A stretch of DNA of 64,000 bases from Lineus longissimus (lineage: Eukaryota > Nemertea > Pilidiophora > Heteronemertea > Lineidae), in contig NC_088308.1 in NCBI RefSeq assembly GCF_910592395.1, positions 12,045,001-12,109,000 on the forward strand. The letters are read 5' to 3'. Within the stretch, counting starts at the first letter, position 1, and every line of letters begins with the position of its first letter. The notes under the pieces are model-generated. The model was not told where the DNA came from. It worked only from the letters and a program-made list of their open reading frames with translations, and made no database searches. The position numbers and the translations under genes were made by a program. Positions 46,557 to 58,227 of this stretch are shown piece by piece.

Positions 46557-47132
46557 CAGAGTGGCTCAATAAAAACGTTACACTTACAAAATGGTTAATA
46601 TCTATGACAATTTTGGCATTTACCTCAAATATACATATGTACTTGAAGAGCAAGCTCTCTCGATTAATTTGACACCCGCTGATTCAAAATCCTTCCATGG
46701 TTGACTGCGCAGGACAGATTTTATTGACTCGTGTGTAATCTGACTTGCGCCAACCTTTGATTGGTTGAACAGGGCAAAGGACAAAGAGGAAGCAATCTTG
46801 AATATTTTAAATTTTATTCACAGTTGAAGATTGACATTTAACAGATTCATTTTGTAATTTTCCTATTTGTGTTCAACTGTGAATAAAATTAAATGTTGGG
46901 AATGCTTCCTCTTTGTCCTGTTTAACCATTGAGAAGTTGGCGGAAGTGAGACTTCACATGAGTCAATAAAATCTGTCCTGTGCAGTCAACCATGGAAGGA
47001 TTATGATTCTGCTGGTGTCAAGTTAATCGAGAGAGCTTGCTCTTCAAGTACATATGTATGTTTGAGGATGAATGCCAAAATAATAAAAGATATTAACCGT
47101 TCTGTAAGCGTAACATTTTTATTGAGCCACTG
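46557..47132. mobile_element. 576-bp mariner-like MITE, TA duplication
   Basis: The ends CAGAGTGGCTCAATAAAAA and (inverted) CAGTGGCTCAATAAAAA extend into ~230-bp inverted arms with good similarity. It is flanked by TA (46555-46556 and 47133-47134). The centre is short. No transposase. Tc1/mariner-type by target site and ends. Confidence 0.85.
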
Positions 47133-47134
47133 TA

Positions 47135-48754
47135 AAGTATCAATTTCAGTCCAGAATACAAATAATTTAAAAGTGGGTTAAAACGGCGTGAATACGTGTA
47201 GGCCTAGTTAATAAGTACAGTACAGTTCCCTTGCTATAATAAGCTGCAAAAGGCCTGAGCACCTTATTAAAGGGGTTCCCAACATAGGAGGTTCACCCCA
47301 GCGTTTTTTTAGTACATCAATATTTGCAATGCCAGCTGTCTTTTATTCCAAGCGTCGGTAAATTGAAAAGAATGGTGTATTTGGTTGATGACATGGTTCA
47401 GTTTGGAAGAGCTGGTGGCAATTGGACTAATTTTTACCACATATGCAGTATCCCAAAAACGGGAGGCTTATTGTTTGGATGATGTAACAAACTGTCACAC
47501 ATAAATGTATAGAGATAATCTCAATATTCAACAGGCACTTAATTGTGTTTGTCCACTTTAATTAATCATGTTTTTAAGATCTGACTACTTGGGTCTGGAC
47601 TTTCGGAATAAAAGGGAACAGCATGATCCTTTCATGGATGCAGCTCAATACAAAATTGTTAGTAGAACTCAATCACTGCTATTTCTGTAAGTGTAATAAA
47701 ACATACTTGTAGAATATGTCATGAGAAAGAATAATATCATTGGGATAAATTTTAAACCTCTTTTATGGAATGAAAGATTGTTGATTTTAACATAAATTAT
47801 AGTTGGCATGCAATTTCTTGTTAAGCTGGCAGTAGTTGCGTGGTTGACCGCAGTGCAATCAGGTGTATCTACACACTGCATGCACTTTAAGGCGTACAAC
47901 TGATCAGGTACATGGATTGCTAAAAGTAACTGGTTTCTTGAAAATGATTTGGGTCAAGTGGGTGTGGTTCGTTATACCAGGGAGTTCATTATAGCAAGGT
48001 TGGACTGTTCTTTTATACAGCATAGCATTGGATGGTTCTTCAACTGATGTTAATTGTTCACCACGAGTCAATTCAGAGTTGCTTCGTGGACAATTGTATG
48101 TTGTTAGTGTTCAGAGAATTGGTTCTAAGCTCATGGTTACCACTAAATGGTGATTCAGAATGATAATGTGTCGATGCTATCTTGCGTTTGGATCATTTAG
48201 GCCTATTGCACGTAATACAAGCCTTATGTGCAGGTGCCCTTCAAGCGGCTAATGGCGTCTACACTGTTTATACCCCTAGGCTACAATAGAAGTTGTTTGG
48301 TTTCGGTAAATTGGGAGGGGCACTGAAAGCAGTGTCTATCATCCCCCAATTGCCTTCATGTCTGACAAAATATTCCAACAGGTCTTCTGTGGACTTGCCC
48401 AAAGCTACATTACTTGTTCCATTCCCTGAAGTCCAATTGTGTGTATTTATGGTTGTATTGTGGTGAAGTAGTTATCAGGTGTACTCTTCCAGGCCAAGTT
48501 CTGTCATACCACTGTCCTTTTGACTACTGTAAACCTAAAAAGTCATGTGCCTTTTATTTTTGCACCTTGATGCAAAAATAGGTTGATGCAAAAAGAAAAT
48601 TAATGAAAGAACTATTCTAAAAACTTTACCGGGTTGTCAAAAGGTTAAATTATAAGATATGGCCAAGTTGTAATTTCATGAAACTGCTAACATTTCTTGG
48701 TTTAAAGTAACACCTTGCAAAAAGGCCACATAAAAAATAGTTAAGGATGTACAT
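47135..48754. other. Intergenic, nothing recognised
   Basis: May include RNPS1 3' UTR sequence. No gene or clear repeat seen. Confidence 0.4.
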
Positions 48755-48795
48755 TTATTTGTACATAGTCTTTCCAGTTGGCCTTGCAGACCACC

Positions 48796-48881
48796 TCATG
48801 GATAGGAGAGAGCATCTTCTCCAGCTTCCCGTCGGCACCTGGAAGTGATGTTCTCCAGGGAGTATTTCTCCTCCTTCAAGA
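48796..48881 (-). CDS. Possible terminal exon of an unrecognised minus-strand gene
   Basis: Behind an acceptor CTCATTCAG the minus strand reads LKEEKYSLENITSRCRREAG and stops at 48796. An alternative frame of the same stretch reads DGKLEKMLSPIHEVVCKANW then KDYVQINVHP before stopping. Both look protein-like, and only one can be real unless a base is missing. No family recognised. Confidence 0.25.
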
Positions 48882-49264
48882 CTGAATGAGAACAGAGCTG
48901 AATTCTCAGCTATCAATCTACAATATACTGGTACATGAAATGTGTATTTATTAATATTTCGGATGCATTTTTCCTTTTGAAGAATTACATTTATGTTCGT
49001 TTTAGTATTTGTCCATTTTGTGCATAGTATGTCGAACTGAAAAATAAAAGTTTTGTCTTTGTACCTAAACGACCTTATGATTTCTTGCATTCTTGAGAAA
49101 AAACACCTGTCCTTCCTTAGTGTAAATACTGCAGTGAGGTCATGAAGTTATTCCTGCTCTTTGCAATTTGGAAAAAATGGAAATTATAATCATACACCAC
49201 ACAATCTCTTTCCATGCCACACAGCAATAATATTGTTAGTGCTCACGAGGTCTATTACTGAAGG

Positions 49265-50000
49265 AACAGAATTTGATGATGGGCTGTTGCAAAGCTGTGA
49301 TATCCTCCTACCATGTCACAACCACCTTATTACAGCCATGCTGGAAGTCCCAATGAATCTGATGGATGTTGCAAAGTTGTGTATCTCTTCTAAAATGTCT
49401 CGAAACCAGGCCTTATGTCCTAATGAATTTGATAATCGGCTGTTGCAAACGTGTTCCCCTCCTGCCTTGTCAGAATCTGGGATATTCTACTGGTTTTAAT
49501 GCTGGGCGTTGCTCAGCTTTTTCCCTGCTACCATGTCGCAACCAGGCTGGAGATGAAACGAATTCAATGATGGGCCAATGTACAGTTGCCTTTCCCTCTA
49601 AACATGTCATGGAAGTCCTAATTAATCAAATTATAACAAGTTATTGTCTTTCCCTCCAGCCATGTCACAACCAGGCCGGAAATCCTAATTACAACTATAA
49701 GATGGGCTGTTGCATAGCTGTGTTCCCCTCCTACCTTGTCGCAATCGGGAAGTCCTAATGACTTGAACGATGGGTATTGTTCAGCTTTTTCCCTATCAAG
49801 TCACAACCCAGGACCTAAAGAATTCAATGATGGGCGGGTCAAAGTTGTCTTTCCCTCGAACCATGTCACAACCAGGCTGGAATTTGTGACGAATGGGTTG
49901 TTGCCATGTCATGATGCGAGACCGGCACTTTCTCGATACATTCCTCCCTTCTTGGACAAGATTTTGGGGACAGCGTTCATGATTCCATTTCAGCCTGGGG
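49265..50000 (+). repeat. Degenerate minisatellite, ~65-90-bp units
   Basis: About nine to ten units, each with GATGATGGGCTGTTGCA, a GTCTTTCCCTC/GTGTTCCCCTCC word and CATGTCACAACCAGGCTGG. Units vary in length. The open frames across it are translations of the repeat. Confidence 0.75.
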
Positions 50001-51820
50001 CGGTTAGTATAAATGCCACAACCTAATGGTGGTCAATGCACAGTATCTCACAACCCATAGTCGGTTTGGCCAGTCATCAGCTGACAAAACCAAAACAAAT
50101 TCTGTATGTTGGAGATGGCATATAAAGGAAGAGCTGTACAGATTATCCATTTTGTGCAACTGTCACACAAATCCAGGGTGATGTGTCTCTCTGTCCATTC
50201 TTGTCACCAACACGATGTCTTGACAAAATATATCAATTGCCAAAGACGAGTCACAGGCCAGCAAAATGGCACAAAATAGGATTGGTGGGTTATCTACAGG
50301 TATTAGACAGAAAAAGATGAGAGGTTGACGAAGATTGGTTGCTTGCTGGTCGCAGCTACCTTTTCAAGTTAATACGGGATCTAACTGATAATTTGATAAA
50401 TTGAGTCACACAGAGCACACAAACTTTCTATTCGACAGCCTTCATTGGGTATCTCAATTTTAAATCTACGACTGCAGACCGGTCCAATGCATTTTCCTTA
50501 AAAAAGGTCAGAATGTTATTGTTCGTTTAAACAGACAATATGAATGGTATATCCAGGGTACATTATGCTCACATGGGTCAACTCCATGGGAAAACATACA
50601 CATCAGTTGCAAGATTTAAGGGCAATGCACATGCGACTTGAATATCCATATGAATGAGGGACTGTCTCATAAACTTACATCACACAATGTGCAAGTAGGG
50701 CCATATATAGATGGAATAACCAACATTAGACGGTAGGACGGATGACGCCTAATAAGTGATGATATGAGCTAAAAACAGCAAACAAGACTTTTGAGTGCAT
50801 GAAGGTATTACCACATTTTATTTCTTCACCTGTTTCGTAACCAATAATGAATGAATTCGGAAAGAATGATGGAATCATCCAGTCAATAAAAATGAAAGAT
50901 GATATAACATACAAACATGGTGAACTTTGAAACCCCAAAAAGACTGCAATTTTTTGCGCAAATATTTTGTTCAACTTGGTGTAATATGCATGATCTCTCC
51001 TGATTTGCTGAGCTTTCCAGGAGGACTCACAAGATTGCAGGATTTGCCATCTACTTTGTAAATGCAGCTCTGTCAAACTGAGGAGGATATTTTTTTAGTC
51101 CAGATATCTCATTCCATGATGCTAGCTCAACTTCTAAAAACAGAACTGAACTAGTTGTGAAGTTTAACTTAGGCTCCATAAAGATAATAACTTGATTCTC
51201 ATGAGAAGTTTGGAAGTCAGATGGCCGAGTCAGCTAATTGATATTTAATAATTAACATCCAAGTTCAACACATTTTAACATTGTGAAAATAGTGGGAACC
51301 GTCACGCTGCCATGCCACAATGGATCTCTTAAGGAGGAGCAGCAAGAGTTACCGCTGTAATGCTACCAATATTTGTATGCAGACACAAGTGCGTGACAAC
51401 GTTGGTTTAGGGACATAGCCTCGGGAAGTCCGAGATGACAGTCATAAGGTACCAGAAAAACTATGGCTGCCGTGATGCGACACTGGCTATCACTACGGTA
51501 TTGCATTCTTGCAGAGATAGGGATGTCAACTTTGGCATGTCATTTTGATGCATACCCTATTGAAAATCAGTACCACTTGGGATGCCGATTCCTGCTACTC
51601 CTCGTTCAAGAGTGAATACCAAATTTATTCTTCATTGTTGATAAATAGCTACATTGTAATCAGCAGTATTTAATCCAAATATATGGAGATAGCATCTCAC
51701 TATTTGATGAAAAATTAGCTATTTATTTATACAAATGGTTGGTTTGTAAACCCTCAAATAAGTTCGCCAATGACAACAAATACCTTTTTCATTCCAAATA
51801 CAAAATATCTGGATACACAT
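50001..51820. other. Intergenic, nothing firm recognised
   Basis: A short possible minus-strand exon near 51034-51082 (acceptor CTCCTCAG, donor GTGAGT) is too small to support. Otherwise no gene or repeat structure. Confidence 0.35.
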
Positions 51821-53370
51821 ACTCATCAAAGAAAGTTAAGGACCACTTTTTATATTTAACATATTTTTTTACAGCACATATATTAAGGACCAGAAAATGC
51901 CTGAAATGTCCTGTATGACCTCCAAGACACAGTCATCAATTTCACATGTTGTTTGTTCCAGTTGTTGCATAACTTCTTTCTAAACTTGTCACATCCTGAA
52001 AATGGGTGTTTTGGTGTGTCAGCTGACCACATAAAGTGGTACAAAAGTCCATGCAAGTGCTTTTCCTTGCATTTCCCACCAAGCTCAGGCAGCATTCTGA
52101 CAAGAGAGATGCCTAGATGCCACTTGAGGTTGCATGAGCCATAGGGATGCTGGAAGCTGGCTTCAGTCAGCGACGAGTAGCTGAGATGATGATGGGTGTG
52201 TCTCACAGTGTCACCAGTCGTGCTAACCAACGACACCGGGAGACAGGCGATACTCAGAGACCCTGTACTGGCCGCCCATCAGCAACAACTGCGACGGATA
52301 ACCGCTACTTAGGGACTCTTTGTCGTCGCAACCGCTTCAGTAGTGCTCACAGACTCAATAACCAATTCACTGCTGCAACTGGGGTGACTGTTTCAAATCA
52401 AACCATCCGTAACCGACTTTACAGAGCCGACATCCATGCCAGGAGGCCACTGCAATGCAACCCATTTACCCCTGCTCACAGAAGAATCTGTCTCAATTGG
52501 GCTCGTGGTCATGTGGGATGGACCCACCAGCAATGGCGCCGTGTTCTGTTCTCAGATGAGAGCAGATTCAGCCTGGACCACAATGATGGACGTGTTAGAG
52601 TCTGGAGACAACAGGGAGAGAGATTTGCAGATGCCTGCATCGCTGAACATGACCGCTATGGTGGAGGCAGCATCATGGTGTGGGGCGGAATCAGCTACGG
52701 TCAACGCACTTGCCTCTATGTGGTCCCAGGGGGAGCAATTACAGGTGTGAGGTACAGAGATGAAATCGTGGAACCTTTTGTGGTTCCGTTTGCAGAACAC
52801 GCTGGGGAAAATTTCATTTTCATGGACGACAACGCCCGTCCCCTCACAGCGAGGGTGGTGACACAGTACCTGGCGGATCATGGAATTGAGCGTATGGACT
52901 GGCCAGCGAAATCCCCGGACTTGAATCAGATAGAACATGTCTGGGACATGATGGGAAGGAGTATTGAAGCGCTTGAGGTGCAGCCAAATGGGTTGCAGTA
53001 GCTTGGTGTGACCTTGGAGGCTGCCTGGGATGCAATTGATGTCAGGGATGTTAATCGTCTGATAAACTCAATGAGACAGCGGTGTCAGGCTGTTATTGCA
53101 GCAGGGGGAGGCCATACTCGCTACTGACCATGCTGACATTTAGGCTAAAATTGTGAAAAAGTTGACACACCAAAACACCCATTTTCAGGTTGTGACAAGT
53201 TTAGAAAGAAGTTATGCAACAACTGGAACAAACAGCATGTGAAATTGATGACTGTGTCTTGGAGGTCATACAGGACATTCATATTTAGGTATTTTCTAGT
53301 CCTTAATATGTGCTGTAAAAAAAATATGTTAAAAATAAAAAGTGGTCCTTAACTTTCTTTGATGAGTGTA
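51821..53370 (+). mobile_element. Tc1-like transposon with ~205-bp terminal inverted repeats
   Basis: The left end 51821-52023 and right end 53161-53368 are inverted copies of each other, from CTCATCAAAGAAAGTTAAGG inward to CACCAAAACACCCATTTTCA. The left tip sits next to TA; the right tip is GATGAGTGTA. The left tip seems to have lost two bases relative to the right. One transposase gene lies between them. Confidence 0.9.
52109..53127 (+). pseudogene. Tc1 transposase (DD34E), nearly intact
   Basis: The main open frame 52147-53001 (284 residues) starts MLEAGFSQRRVAEMMMGVSH, a paired-like helix-turn-helix. The catalytic core follows, with the first Asp in VLFSDESRF, the second in FIFMDDNARP and the Glu in DLNQIEHVWD. 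Two lesions: a frameshift between the likely start MPRCHLRLHEP (52109) and 52147, and an in-frame TAG at 52999-53001 after NGLQ. Beyond it the same frame continues LGVTLEAAWDAIDVRDVNRL to a natural stop at 53127 (GGGHTRY end). Normal Tc1 transposases have about 340 residues, so only the first few residues and the stop separate this copy from full length. All three catalytic residues are kept. Recently dead. Confidence 0.92.
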
Positions 53371-55990
53371 GTATGTTTTAACATAAATGAAAATGCACCA
53401 AGATATCAAACCGCTTCACTGACATTTCCAACGTGGTCACTGCAAATAATATATTAGAGAAGGCCCTAAAAGATGACTAGGCATTGGGTGTCTTGAGAGC
53501 TCAAACTCAAGCCTCTCGGCGCATAGGGATTTAAGTGATTTTTAAACAGAGTTTTCAGCCCTTCCCTCAGGAAAAATGTGTCTCCATTTCACCATGTTAA
53601 ATCCACAATTCACCATGGTCTACTGATAGCACTTCACCATGGTGAATTGGAACGGTGAATTGGAACGCTGAATTCACCATGGTGAGCATGGTAAACTCGG
53701 ATTTTACCATGGTGAATCAGAGATCATTTTCATAAGGGACATGCAATAACTGAAAACCATGATGTTAGTATACATAAGATCATCGTGATTTGGGAGGCCA
53801 ATGCTATTAACATCAAACTTGAGAAAATTTCAACTCCAATGTATTGATCAATAAATTTCGGCAGCAAACACCAAATGAAAATGAGCAAATTCGCCAAATT
53901 TTAGATTTAGATTTTAATTTTTCATGGTTCACAGTAAGTTGATACCAGGAATGTCCACAATTATCAGCCGATTCATAACTCTACTGCAAATGGTATACTT
54001 TTAGGGATGGCTGTCCGCTGGACACAGAGAAGAGGAAAGTGATGCCTAAAAGCATTTCTTGCTAAAACCAATGTTCTTCTAGTGCATTGTATACACTGTG
54101 TTACAAGTAACACAGTGGAAGGGAGCTGAATTTATTCTTTGTACTCTATGAAAAAGTTGATAACTGTGAATAACCTATATAGATATGGTACCGGCACCTT
54201 GAGCGTGGTGGACCACAGAAAGGCGCCCTATATAAGTATTTCTATTCATTCATTCATTCATACACAAAGGCAAAAATATATAAGGTGGTTCGCTTATATA
54301 TTTTTGATACAAGTACAAGGAAAAAAAAACGAACAAGGGCCATTGTGCTCAATTGATCGCACTGAGTTGTACTTAGGCCAATAGTCAATTGTCAAGAAAA
54401 TATCCTGAGGAAATCAGGGGTAAATGTTCGCTTCTCCTGCCCTGCACTCAACCCCCCCCCCCCCCCCCCCGAGATCATTCGCTCTTTGTTGAAGTGCCAG
54501 CGCAGAAGTAAGTGCTCGCATTTTCACTGGTATCAGTGCAGGACGCGAGTAAGCACTTTATGAATTTTTTGTTTGCCTTCCTTGGTTGGCAAGGCATGAA
54601 TCAGATTGGATCACAAGTTCATCTCAAGAGGTCATGGATACTTACATGCAACCTAGAAAGTGAGAAACCTGCCAGTTTTGCCAAAAGGTCACGACCAATA
54701 TCGACAATTAAGGACACTGCGCTACCATAGAGTTACCACAGCCTGGCCACCCATAAAAGGACTGAGCAGAAGTATATTGCCATAACAAAACAGGCACAAT
54801 TGAATGTTTCACAATAACAGATAGATGTATTCATCATATACCACAATGATGAATGAACGCATCCCGAACAAGAGATTCTGTAGATTGAGTTGCCATAGAG
54901 ATTTTTTCCACATGGAGACATGGACTTCTTGTAGTTGTACTTTATAAGCACTTTTGGTACAATGATTCTGATCACTTTTGTTCTGGTTGTTTAGACTTAG
55001 AGAAATCAAATACATCTAATTGTACCACAAAATAACACTATAAACAAGTTAGAAAAACAAATAATGGCAAAGTTGTAACCCTGCACTGAAAAACAAACAT
55101 CGAATCGCACACAAACGAGGTATGGCACAGAGACTAAAAGGAAAGATAGCCCTGACCCACAACCAGCTGAAAACAATGACTGTGATGCCAGCAACATCTC
55201 AAGGATGTTGTTCAATGCCACATCACTAATTTACATGGAATGATATTGCTTATTGTTCTGTTCTCTGAGCTGAATATAGTAGTTTTAAATTGACCAAACA
55301 AGTATTTTCGTGACATAATTTTTGTTTTCACACCTTTTAGAATCTATTAACTCTCTTACCAGAATTGAAAACTTAACAAAGTGGTCATGATATTATTGGG
55401 TGTGAAATACTGGGCATATTTCAGAGCAAAAAGGGAAATTCTCATTGGCCACAATTTTGATGATGCTATCCTAACCTGGCTGGGTATCAGTGCCCTGAAG
55501 TGGAAAATTTCTGCCACCAGCTCATTGTTTATGCCTCATCATCATCTGTCTTATACCATGTCAGCACCAGGAAAATATAACAAAACCACAGAAAGAAAGA
55601 AATAGCAAGAACTTAAGAGTAACTAGTATTAACCAAACTAACAATAAATTAAAGTCAGACAGCGGGATGCACAGATGGGACATGATGGCATCTCAAGTCA
55701 TGCCTTACTCAACTGTTACGAGTCCTCGCATACACATGGAGCTAATCCAGCCGGGATGATTTATTTGGTCATGTCTTGTCAGTACAGTTTACCAAGTATT
55801 AAGGGATGCCTGAAGACATGTCAATCTGAAATTTCCAACTTGTAACCAACTCCACAGAACTTTGACTATAGACAATAGGGGTAATAGCGTTCAGATACAT
55901 TCCTTTAATCTAAGCACAAATGTTATGATTCTTTGCCTATTTGTTTCATTTGTGAAAGGAAGGAGGTGGGGGGGATAGGCAGGAGCTATT
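53371..55990. other. Intergenic with palindromic CCATGG cluster
   Basis: Contains the palindromic cluster at 53587-53720, a HINE-like 5' signature (GGGCCATTGTGCTCAA, 54338-54353) and a poly-C run (54452-54471). Open frames here have no domain. Confidence 0.4.
53587..53720. repeat. Cluster of TTCACCATGGTGAA palindromes
   Basis: The perfect 14-bp palindrome TTCACCATGGTGAA occurs at 53633-53646. Partial copies occur near 53588, 53609, 53671 and 53703, separated by AATTGGAACG-type words. Confidence 0.75.
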
Positions 55991-56038
55991 CATGTAGAAG
56001 GCTAAACTAGCAGTTTCCAGGGGACACTAAGGAACTGA

Positions 56039-56192
56039 CTCTCATACAACCCAGTAAATATATACCTTTTATAGTACCGATCTGAGAGATACAAGTGGTT
56101 GAGGCATCTGAACAGACTCTCATACAAGCCAATAAATATATACCTTTTATAGTACCGATCTGAGAGATACAAGTGGTTGAGGCATCTAAAGG
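56039..56192. repeat. Tandem duplication, two 77-bp units
   Basis: Units 56039-56115 and 56116-56192 differ at only a few bases (CAACCCAGTAAATA versus CAAGCCAATAAATA). Each contains a TATACCTTTTATAGTACCG block. Confidence 0.9.
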
Positions 56193-56236
56193 TGATGAAG
56201 TGTAACTTCATCCAGCCCACCTGGCTCAAGGTCTCC
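56144..56236 (-). CDS. Possible internal exon of an unrecognised gene
   Basis: On the minus strand, behind acceptor TCTTTTGACAG and before donor GTATAT, 93 bases read ETLSQVGWMKLHFITFRCLN then HLYLSDRYYK. The composition looks protein-like but I recognise no family. The 3' half and the donor are duplicated by the 77-bp repeat. Could belong with the candidate exon at 48796-48881. Confidence 0.25.
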
Positions 56237-56239
56237 CTG

Positions 56240-58091
56240 TCAAAAGAATTGTGGAAATGAAATATGAAAAACTGGAATGTTTTGTTGCTTTTCCACTGAC
56301 TACCTTTACTAGTGACTGGCAATTAATTCTTATTGTCTTCGCACTTTCAAATAACTTTGAACACATTTAGTTGAGATTTGGCAGACTCTTCACTGACACA
56401 TGTAACTAACAAGTACATTTTATGTGGTCTCGACTACAAGTTGACATGTTTCGGGAAAACCTTTTCGCTAATTGCAAAGTACCACCTTTTCCAAACTTGT
56501 TCAACCCCCAACCACTGCACTTTTAAACAAATTTTGTAAGAATCATGACATTTTTTCAAAATAAGCCAGTCCTTGCTATGAAAATAATGTTGAAACAGCG
56601 CAAACATGACGATTCACTAATTTTTCTGATTTACTGATGTACATCCCCTTTTTATAGTGCCGGTATGCAAAAAAGAAAAATGACATGAGGCTATCAAGAT
56701 TTAAAGTCATATGAGAGTCATTATGGATTGATTTTTTAACCTTGGAGAAAAAAAGATAACAGAGCAAGAACATGTATGGCTGGCGCTACCAAATTTCACA
56801 TCCAGTTCGAATGAAAATGTGATAGGAAGCTGGTCGTGATATAGCTATTACAGAGGCTGTGCACCACCCCAATACCCACACCAACTTGCTTCCCTTTCCA
56901 CGTATTACATTATTAGAGGTTTTCCCGTCATCTTCAGCAAACTTGGTTGTGAAAAGGACTTGCAAGCATAAAGGTTTTCATTCTCTTTTTCACAGATCGC
57001 CACAAATTCACATCCAAAAGTGCCATTGTTCATCTTCGGTATATTCAAAGCATGGAGCCCAGCATTGTTTTTTGAAACATCAAAATCTCAAGAGTTTTTA
57101 AAGTTCAGTGGTTTGGCATCATGAACATAATCAGATGGACCCTAGCTATCAGAAATACTACGCAGTACATCTGACCAGGAATTTTATGAGGCTCAGCATC
57201 AACAGCAGGATTCATATCAATATGGTATCACTTTATTAAGGGAAATGTCACCCGCAATCCTTTTATTGACAGCATAAGAACGTAATGATGATTAGAAATG
57301 TATCTTACAACACAGCAAAATGGCCTGGCCGACCTTGAAAACCTGTGTAAAACAATATGGAACCAAATACTCAGTACCGGTAGTTTTCTTATCCTGGCTA
57401 CGTACTGAAGGCAGGGGCTAGGCTGTAGGTTTCCACATGCATAGAAAAATAACAAAATATAATTTCCACACTGACACTTTTCGGTTTACTCCTACAATTT
57501 GGAGAATGCATTCATATTTCTGTCTAGTCTTAGAATGTATTTGTTGACTCTGGGAGTGAGGTTATCCAGTATGATGATCAGATTAGCGCCATGTGATGCC
57601 ATAAAGACTTACATAAGTAAACTTGGTTCATCAAGTAAGAATGGAATGCATGTCAGGACTGTATTGTTACATGTGACTGCGAGTAAACACCAGTTTTCGA
57701 GCTTGGTCAAACCTGTTTATACTGACCATGACCTCTAAAGTTTGAATCAAGACAAATTACGTTATCATAAGAAATGAACATTCTAATGCCTATGTTATCG
57801 AACATATCAAATGCAAAAGTTGCATTGTGATTTTTTTCAACCATCTCCCCAACATTTTACCTCAAAATTGGACATCTAAGCCTGACATTCCAGAGCTAAA
57901 GATGAATTCAAAAGAATTAACTATTTCATTCCATTTTAAGGATTACAGAAATGTGAACCGTTCTTCATTTTTTTCATAATATAGTTTTTCATATAAAAAG
58001 GCAGTATATATTTTGTACATTTTAAAATGTTCCTCTTATAAATAATTATACCGTTAATATTTGATATTGTACAAAGATCATTATGACCACA
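56240..58091. other. UBE2S 3' flank and intergenic sequence
   Basis: No clear gene. The stretch 57780-58091 is AT-rich and probably UBE2S 3' UTR on the minus strand. Confidence 0.4.
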
Positions 58092-58227
58092 TCATAACCG
58101 CTTCAGTGGTTTCTTTTTATCCTTTTTCTTTTTCTCCAGTAATTTTTTATCACTTGCATGCTTCTTTGCTGATGGTCCGTCACAGCTCTTGTCGCTCGTT
58201 GAAGCCTCTTCCTCTCCTTTTGAAGCC
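58092..58227 (-). CDS. UBE2S: UBE2S last exon: Lys-rich tail
   Basis: Encodes [20 protein letters not shown], then [15 protein letters not shown] and PLKRL, stop. The KKHA block and final basic-Leu end match the family. Confidence 0.92.

Noticed and set aside
52552-52938. Minus-strand open frame of 128 codons
   Set aside because: Shadow of the Tc1 transposase, which has clear motifs on the + strand.
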